Below are positions 58,906-64,000 of a stretch of 64,000 bases of DNA, piece by piece (positions within the stretch are counted from its first letter, which is position 1; each line of letters begins with the position of its first letter). The stretch lies in contig JAUMXB010000011.1 of the NCBI GenBank assembly GCA_030529365.1, positions 1 to 64,000 on the forward strand. Direction: 5' to 3'. Below the pieces are notes generated by a model. That model had not been told where the DNA came from. It did not search any database and was given only the letters and a program-made list of their open reading frames with translations. Source of the DNA: Cardiobacteriaceae bacterium. GTDB lineage: Bacteria > Pseudomonadota > Gammaproteobacteria > Cardiobacteriales > Cardiobacteriaceae. The position numbers and the translations under genes are program-made.

Positions 58906-59385
58906 TCAATGATGGCCTGCGCCAGCCGCTGATTGCAGATAATTCGCTGTTCCCAGGCTTTCCAGCAAGCCTTTCTGCTCATCCAGCCAGTCGATATATT
59001 CCTCGTTGCTGGCGAGCAGGCGCTCGGTCAAATCGCGTGACACAAAATCCTCGCGGCTTTCGAAAAAGGCAATGGCTTCCTGCTGCTCCTGGTATTGCTG
59101 GCCTGCCGCACGACGATCGCAATCGATCGCCTCGCTCACGCTCTCGCCGATGAAAAGCTTGCCGAGATCCTGGAGATTGGGCAGCCCTTCCAAAAAGAAG
59201 ATGCGCTCGATCAGCTTGTCGGCATTTTTCATGGCACGAATGGACTGCTTGTAAAACACTTCGCCCAATTCGCCATACCCCCAGTTCTTCAACATGCGCG
59301 CATGGAGGAAATACTGGTTGATCACCGTCAGCTCATGGCGCAGCAGCACATTGAGCCTGGCATTGATTTCCGGTTGCGTTTTCAT
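58906..59385 (-). CDS. bfr: Bacterioferritin, heme-type subunit with degenerate ferroxidase site
   Basis: 159 aa ferritin-like four-helix protein. Aligned by eye with E. coli Bfr, the segment DEMKHADR reads RAMKNADK, so Met52 (heme ligand) is kept but Glu51 and His54 are Ala and Asn. The Glu94 and Glu127/His130 positions also differ (AAGQQY, NEEYIDW). It is probably the heme-binding, non-oxidising subunit paired with the next gene, which ends 3 bp upstream. Confidence 0.9.
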   Translation of the reverse strand: MKTQPEINARLNVLLRHELTVINQYFLHARMLKNWGYGELGEVFYKQSIRAMKNADKLIERIFFLEGLPNLQDLGKLFIGESVSEAIDCDRRAAGQQYQEQQEAIAFFESREDFVSRDLTERLLASNEEYIDWLDEQKGLLESLGTANYLQSAAGAGHH

Positions 59386-59388
59386 GGC

Positions 59389-59856
59389 TTACTTCGCCTG
59401 GCTTTGCAGATAGTTTTCAAGACCCATGTCCTTGATCAGGCGCAATTGCTGCTCCAGCCAGTGGGCATGGTCTTCTTCCGTATCCTTGAGCTGCTCGATC
59501 AGCATTTGCCGGGTCACATAATCCTGATGCTTTTCGCAAAGCACGATGCCGCGTTTCAGATTGTCGCGCACGCGGTATTCCAGCTCGAGATCGCTTTGCA
59601 TCATGCTCATCACATCAGTGCCGATCTTGAGCTTCTCCGGCTGCATGTTGGGCGTGCCTTCCAGGAAAAGCACACGGCGGATCATTTGCGTGGCATGTTC
59701 GGTTTCATGCTCCATCTCGTGATGGTTGGCTTCGAACAGCTTGGTGTAGCCCCAGTCGTCATACATGCGGCCATGAATGAAATACTGGTCGCGCGCGGCC
59801 AGTTCGCCGGCGATCATTTCGTTGAGATACGCGATAACTTCGGGATGCCCTTTCAT
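59389..59856 (-). CDS. bfr: Bacterioferritin, ferroxidase-type subunit without heme Met
   Basis: 155 aa. It keeps ferroxidase ligands (Glu in [12 protein letters not shown]-x-x-H in ETEHATQ, LELEYR, and DTEEDHAHW), while the heme Met position reads Thr (E-T-E-H). It is the complement of the neighbouring bfr. The two probably co-assemble into the 24-subunit shell, as reported for other two-gene Bfr systems. It is the first gene of the two-gene operon. Confidence 0.92.
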   Translation of the reverse strand: MKGHPEVIAYLNEMIAGELAARDQYFIHGRMYDDWGYTKLFEANHHEMEHETEHATQMIRRVLFLEGTPNMQPEKLKIGTDVMSMMQSDLELEYRVRDNLKRGIVLCEKHQDYVTRQMLIEQLKDTEEDHAHWLEQQLRLIKDMGLENYLQSQAK

Positions 59857-60193
59857 GATAATTCCTTGTTGATGTCATTAGAGGGGGCGGAGCTTAATAT
59901 GCGATTTATAAAAAAGTCAAAAATAAATTTTTCGTTTTAAAAAATCATTTATCAAATTTATTTACTCATTTGAAATATATATATTTTTAATTGATGTTGC
60001 ACCTAATTCCCATCGCGATTCACTTTCAAAACAATTGGCACAAAATAGAAACCACTCTCAATTTCCCAATCATTATTGCCAAAATTCCGCATAATCGGCA
60101 TCAATATGACGGGCATAAAAACTGCCCCAATCCAAACCCGTTCAGGAAATCCGTAAAATCACCCAACACTTCCCATTGGCAAAGGAGCCTCCC
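59857..60193. other. AT-rich gap between bfr operon and SDR gene
   Basis: About 337 bp of divergent promoter region. It has strong AT runs and no credible gene. No Fur-box-like or palindromic operator stands out. AAGGAG at 60182 is the SDR ribosome site. Confidence 0.5.
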
Positions 60194-60943
60194 ATGAACT
60201 CTCCGATCCACGGCAAAATCGTTGTCATCACCGGCGCCAGCAGCGGCCTTGGCGAAGCAGCCGCGCGGCATCTGGCAAGCCTCGGTGCAAAAGTCGTTCT
60301 CGGCGCGCGCCGCAGCGATCGCCTGGAAAAAATCGTTGCCAGCATCCGCCAGGGCGGCGGCGAAGCGCTTGCCGTGACCACTGACGTTACCCGCCGCGAA
60401 GACGTGGAAAAGCTCGCGCAAACCGCCCTGCAAGCCTTCGGCCACATCGACGTCCTCGTCAACAACGCCGGCATCATGCCTATCGCGCCGATGAGCGAAC
60501 TGCCCGTGGAGGAATGGAGCCACATGATCGACGTCAACATCAAGGGCGTGCTGCATGGCATTGCTGCCGTGCTGCCCGCCATGATGGCGCGGCGCGACGG
60601 TCACATCATCAATCTTTCCTCCGTTGCCGGCCTGCGCGTCTCGGCGGGCGGCGGCACGGTTTACAGCGCCACCAAATTCGCGGTCAAGGCCATTTCCGAA
60701 GGGCTGCGCGCGGAAATGGCCGAGCACAATATCCGCGTCACCACGCTGTACCCGGGTGCCGTCGCCAGCGAACTGACATCCGGCACCCGCGATCCCATCG
60801 CCCGCGCCCGTCTGGAAAAATACTATGCCGACAACGAAATTTCCGCCGATGCCATTGCCCGCGCCATCGCCTATGCCATCGAGCAACCGGCGGACGTCGC
60901 CGTCAACGAAATCACCATCCGCCCCACGCGACAAAGCTTTTGA
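60194..60943 (+). CDS. Short-chain dehydrogenase/reductase (YdfG-like)
   Basis: 249 aa from the ATG at 60194 after AAGGAG. Classical SDR: NAD(P) motif TGASSGLGEA, NNAGIMP, catalytic Ser in INLSSVAG and Y-x-x-x-K in VYSATKFAVK. GARRSDR after beta-2 fits NADP preference. The substrate is unknown. The stop lies 1 bp before palindromic copy 17. Confidence 0.92.
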   Translation: MNSPIHGKIVVITGASSGLGEAAARHLASLGAKVVLGARRSDRLEKIVASIRQGGGEALAVTTDVTRREDVEKLAQTALQAFGHIDVLVNNAGIMPIAPMSELPVEEWSHMIDVNIKGVLHGIAAVLPAMMARRDGHIINLSSVAGLRVSAGGGTVYSATKFAVKAISEGLRAEMAEHNIRVTTLYPGAVASELTSGTRDPIARARLEKYYADNEISADAIARAIAYAIEQPADVAVNEITIRPTRQSF

Positions 60944-60944
60944 C

Positions 60945-61035
60945 AGAAAATGGTAAAATTTCTCACCATCAAGCGCTTATTGTGAGAAAATTTATCATAA
61001 CAAGCGCTTGACTTCGGTAAAAAATCATTATATTT
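60945..61035. repeat. AAGCGCTT palindromic element, copy 17
   Basis: Left module ATGGTAAAATTTCTCAC, octamer, GTGAGAAAATTTATCATA, octamer, right arm CGGTAAAAAATCATTATATT. It lies between the SDR and P1-peptidase genes. Confidence 0.9.
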
Positions 61036-61054
61036 AGTCAAAAAAGGAAAAAAC

Positions 61055-62083
61055 ATGTCCAGCTACGCCGATGCCCGTCTGCAACTGCTCCTCGATTACT
61101 GGCGCACGCACCGCAGCCTGCCGCCCAGCCATCTGCCCACCGGCACGCATGACCGCATCACCGACGTTCCCGGCGTGCGCGTCGGCCACGTCACCCTGAC
61201 CGAAGGCGACATCCAGACTGGCGTCACCGCCATCATCCCCGCCCCCGGCAATCTCTTTGCCGAGCCGCTGCCCTGTGCCGCCGCCGTCCTGAACGGCTTC
61301 GGCAAATCGGCGGGCCTCGTGCAAATTGAAGAACTCGGCACCCTGGAAACGCCCATTCTCCTTACCAACACGCTTGCCGTCGGCAGCGGATTTTCCGCGC
61401 TCGTGCGCCATGCCATAGCCAGCAACCCGGAAATCGGCCGCGAACAATCCACCGTCAACCCCGTCGTCATGGAATGCAACGACGGCTATCTCAACGACAT
61501 CCAGCATCCCGCCATTCACATCGAACATGCCCTGCAAGCGCTTGCCCATGCCGATGAAAACTTCGCCCGCGGTGCCGTCGGCGCCGGACGCGGCATGAGC
61601 TGCTTCGGCCTCAAGGGCGGCATCGGCAGCGCCTCGCGCCGCATCGGCGAACACACCCTGGGCTCACTGGTGCTCGCCAATTTCGGCCGCCTGCCCGACC
61701 TGCGCCTCGACGGCCTGCTCATCGGCGAACAGTTGCAGGCGCAAATTGACAGCCAGGCGGAACGCGGCTCCATCATCATCATCTTCGCTACCGATGCGCC
61801 GCTGGACGCACGGCAGCTCAAGCGCATCGCCCGCCGTGCCGGTGCCGGACTCGGGCGCATGGGCAGCCATCTCGGGCACGGCTCCGGCGACATCGCCCTC
61901 GCCTTCTCCACCTGCCGCACCCCCGCGCCACTTCCCGAACCCGCGCTGGACGACTATTTCCGCGCCGCCGCAGACGCCACCGAATACGCCGTCCGCGATG
62001 CCCTGCTCAGCGCGGAAAGCGTGCAAGGCTTTCGCGGGCATTGCCGTCCCGCGCTTGCCGGGCTGCTCGACAACCTGTGCTGA
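61055..62083 (+). CDS. P1-family (DmpA-like) aminopeptidase
   Basis: 342 aa. N-terminal nucleophile self-processing family. ITDVPGVRVGHVTL, GFGKSAGLVQIEELGTLETPILLTNTLAVG, VGAGRGMSCFGLKGGIGSASR are typical, and the probable autocleavage Gly-Ser is in HTLGSLVLANFG. These enzymes release N-terminal residues or beta-peptides. Solo gene. Confidence 0.9.
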   Translation: MSSYADARLQLLLDYWRTHRSLPPSHLPTGTHDRITDVPGVRVGHVTLTEGDIQTGVTAIIPAPGNLFAEPLPCAAAVLNGFGKSAGLVQIEELGTLETPILLTNTLAVGSGFSALVRHAIASNPEIGREQSTVNPVVMECNDGYLNDIQHPAIHIEHALQALAHADENFARGAVGAGRGMSCFGLKGGIGSASRRIGEHTLGSLVLANFGRLPDLRLDGLLIGEQLQAQIDSQAERGSIIIIFATDAPLDARQLKRIARRAGAGLGRMGSHLGHGSGDIALAFSTCRTPAPLPEPALDDYFRAAADATEYAVRDALLSAESVQGFRGHCRPALAGLLDNLC

Positions 62084-62089
62084 ACGGCA

Positions 62090-64000
62090 TCATTCCACCA
62101 CGGCCGAATCCGTATGCCGCGCCGCATCCAGGCGGCGCAGCAGTTCCGGCCAATCGACGCGGCGCTCATAGCCGATAATGTTCAGATGCGGCAGGCCACG
62201 GCCTTTCACCAGATAGTAGCCGCCATTCTCCGCCTCTTCCACGCCGCGCATGTGCAGCACATTGTTTTCCAGCCGCGCGGAAAACCCAAGCTTCACATAG
62301 GGAAACGCACTGAGCACACGCACAAACTCGCCCACCATCGCCGAGCCGCCGCCCGCTGCCGACAAATATTGCACCGCCTCGTGCGAAATCAGGCGCTTGC
62401 CCGGATTGTCCGGCGAGGTATGAATATCGGCGGCAAAGCGCTTCACCGACCAGTCGAGCAGCTGCACATCGCGCACCGTTCCGCTGATATTTCCCCGTAT
62501 TTCCGCCACTTGCAGCACGCGCGTCAAACGCTGCAAATCGATCTTGTCGATATCCAGCCCGAAATACAGCAACGGCTGCACGCTGAAAGGCTGCTCCACC
62601 CGCAAATCGCCGATGCGCACCTCCCCGCCAAAAATCCGCACCTGCACCGGCTGCAACAACCTGAGCCCTTCGCGATTGAAGCGCACCTGCTTGAACTCGC
62701 CGCTCACCTCCCCGTCAAACCCCGGCAAATCCAGCGCTTCGGCAAAGCTGCGCAAATCCATGGGCTCGATGCGCACATCGAGGCGGTAATCCCGCTTGCC
62801 TACCGGCTCCAGACGCTCGATCACCAGCGCTCCGTCCAGCAGCGGCACGCGCAGCGGCTTTTGCAAATGCACGCCATCTGCCGACCAGCGGAATTCCGCC
62901 TGCCACGCCCCGATCGGCAACCTGTGCCATGACGAAGCCGCCGCGCGCACGCGCGATACCGCGCCGTGCCCCAATTGCCCGTCCAGCCCGCGCAAGGCAA
63001 AGCGCCCCTGTTTATCCACCACATCCACGCGGTTGAACACCAGCGCCACATCCTTCAGCGCCCCGTCCGCCCAATCCAGGCTGGCAAACAACGTCCCCTT
63101 CAGTGCGGCATCGGCAAACACCGTATCCGCGAGAAACGGCTGCGCATAGCGGCGATAAAGCGCATCGGCATCGCCGCTCGCCTGATAAACCTGCAAACGC
63201 CGCAGCTTCATGCCTGGCCAGGCAAACGTCGCCGCCAGCTCGCCATGCGCCTCGCGCTCGGCAAAATGCACATCGTCGAGCTGCAACTGCCCCTTTGCCA
63301 GCGCCCAGCGCCCGGACAGCGACAGCGGCGTCTCGCGCAAATTGAAATACAGCGGCGACAGCAACGCCTCGCCACCGGCAAGCTGCAAATCGAAATCGCC
63401 CGACCAGCGCCCGCCCGCGCCAGCCGCCGTGAAGCGCAGCGTACCGCCCGCCTTCTCCAGGGCATAGCGCGCATCCGCACTGCTCCAGCGGCCATCCTGC
63501 AAAGTCATCTTGCCTTCCATCTGCAAGCGCCCGCCCTGCCAGCGCACAGACAAATCCGACAGCAGCATCCCCTGCATCTCCGGCCAGTCCAGCCCCGCCG
63601 CCTTCAGCCACGCTGCCAGACGCGCCGCCGGAATCCGCGCCCGCATGTCGCCGCGTCCGTCGTGCCAATCCGCGCGCAGCAAACCGTCATCCGCCTGAAA
63701 ATGCAAACCCATCCCGGAAGGCCAGTCCGCCTCGCCAGCCAGCAAACGCGACAGCGCCACCGCCTCGGCGGCCAGCCGCCAGCGCGTACCGGCAAAGCGC
63801 GCGCGCAGCGTCGCCGCATCCACATGCCATGCCCCGTCGCGCCAGGCAAGCGCCGCATCGAGACGCGGCGCCTGCAAAGTCTTGCCGTCATATTGCAGGC
63901 GCGGCGCTTGCGCCGTGAGCGACCATTGCCGCCAATCCTGCTCCGCCCCGCTTTGCAGGCTCAACGTCACATCCTTGGCGCGTGCGCCCTGCACCCGCGC
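62090..64000 (-). CDS. yhdP: YhdP-type AsmA-like transport protein (5' partial)
   Basis: The gene enters from beyond the right edge. At least 634 C-terminal residues are visible. Repetitive beta-rich sequence with amphipathic repeats and the ending LDWSVKRFAADIHTSPDNPG...SAAGGGSAMVGEFVRVLSAFPYVKLGFSARLENNVLHMRGV matches the C-terminal AsmA-like domain of YhdP (TIGR02099-type). YhdP helps carry phospholipid to the outer membrane. The N-terminal membrane anchor lies outside the window. Confidence 0.85.
   Translation of the reverse strand, partial: ARVQGARAKDVTLSLQSGAEQDWRQWSLTAQAPRLQYDGKTLQAPRLDAALAWRDGAWHVDAATLRARFAGTRWRLAAEAVALSRLLAGEADWPSGMGLHFQADDGLLRADWHDGRGDMRARIPAARLAAWLKAAGLDWPEMQGMLLSDLSVRWQGGRLQMEGKMTLQDGRWSSADARYALEKAGGTLRFTAAGAGGRWSGDFDLQLAGGEALLSPLYFNLRETPLSLSGRWALAKGQLQLDDVHFAEREAHGELAATFAWPGMKLRRLQVYQASGDADALYRRYAQPFLADTVFADAALKGTLFASLDWADGALKDVALVFNRVDVVDKQGRFALRGLDGQLGHGAVSRVRAAASSWHRLPIGAWQAEFRWSADGVHLQKPLRVPLLDGALVIERLEPVGKRDYRLDVRIEPMDLRSFAEALDLPGFDGEVSGEFKQVRFNREGLRLLQPVQVRIFGGEVRIGDLRVEQPFSVQPLLYFGLDIDKIDLQRLTRVLQVAEIRGNISGTVRDVQLLDWSVKRFAADIHTSPDNPGKRLISHEAVQYLSAAGGGSAMVGEFVRVLSAFPYVKLGFSARLENNVLHMRGVEEAENGGYYLVKGRGLPHLNIIGYERRVDWPELLRRLDAARHTDSAVVE

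Overview
The window looks like a chromosomal segment of a GC-rich gammaproteobacterium. The evidence is a complete nqrABCDEF operon with apbE and nqrM, the tilS-pyrG-kdsA-eno-ftsB block, glmM/tpiA/secG next to a tRNA-Leu(GAG), and a glycogen cluster in the gene order I recall for Pasteurellaceae. A Cardiobacterium-like lineage would fit the gene content and intergenic repeats, but that is inference and no ribosomal marker is present.

Layout. 1-1241: 3' part of an NlpC/P60 hydrolase, then ohr. 1478-2562: a damaged IS256-type insertion sequence. 2596-8095 (minus): tilS-pyrG-kdsA-eno-ftsB. 8261-9904: exported FAD oxidoreductase. 10151-23447: glycogen cluster, with malQ and glgB fused in one frame, then glgX, glgC, a dinJ/yafQ toxin-antitoxin pair with two MITE-like elements, glgA and glgP. 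23961-26473: serC, pyrD. 26919-34047 (minus): nqrABCDEF-apbE-nqrM. 34094-38007 (minus): tRNA-Leu, secG, tpiA, glmM, nhaA. 38300-40988: dapD, two tandem queF paralogs and a yhhQ-type transporter. 41092-42144: an IS30-family element. 42188-48926: acetyltransferase, CAP-domain lipoprotein, membrane hydrolase, NCS1 permease, AraC regulator, metY. 49513-55786 (minus): a DNA glycosylase-like gene, an AT-rich FRG-domain gene, tex and a nhaP2-type antiporter. 55945-64000: bioB, a palindrome-rich gene desert, rppH, bfd, two bacterioferritins, an SDR, a P1 peptidase and the 3' part of a yhdP-like gene.

The strongest unexplained signal is a family of 17 intergenic palindromic elements, about one per 3.8 kb. 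Each is built from the perfect octamer palindrome AAGCGCTT and AT-rich modules resembling GAGAAATTTCTC or TTTTTTACCA. In all 14 copies with two octamers, exactly 23 bp separate them, so centres are 31 bp apart (about three helical turns), even where the module between them has been swapped. AAGCGCTT also occurs about 20 more times inside genes, against about one expected in 64 kb. One copy is split by the IS30-family element, and some copies supply the stop codon of the adjacent gene. Two MITE-like families and a set of GTAGG...CCTAC palindromes share the same gaps.

The core genes supply housekeeping metabolism: CTP, KDO, enolase, serine, DHOD, biotin, Met/Lys precursors, queuosine, and sodium-coupled respiration with sodium/proton antiport. 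The glg cluster forms a complete glycogen synthesis and breakdown unit.
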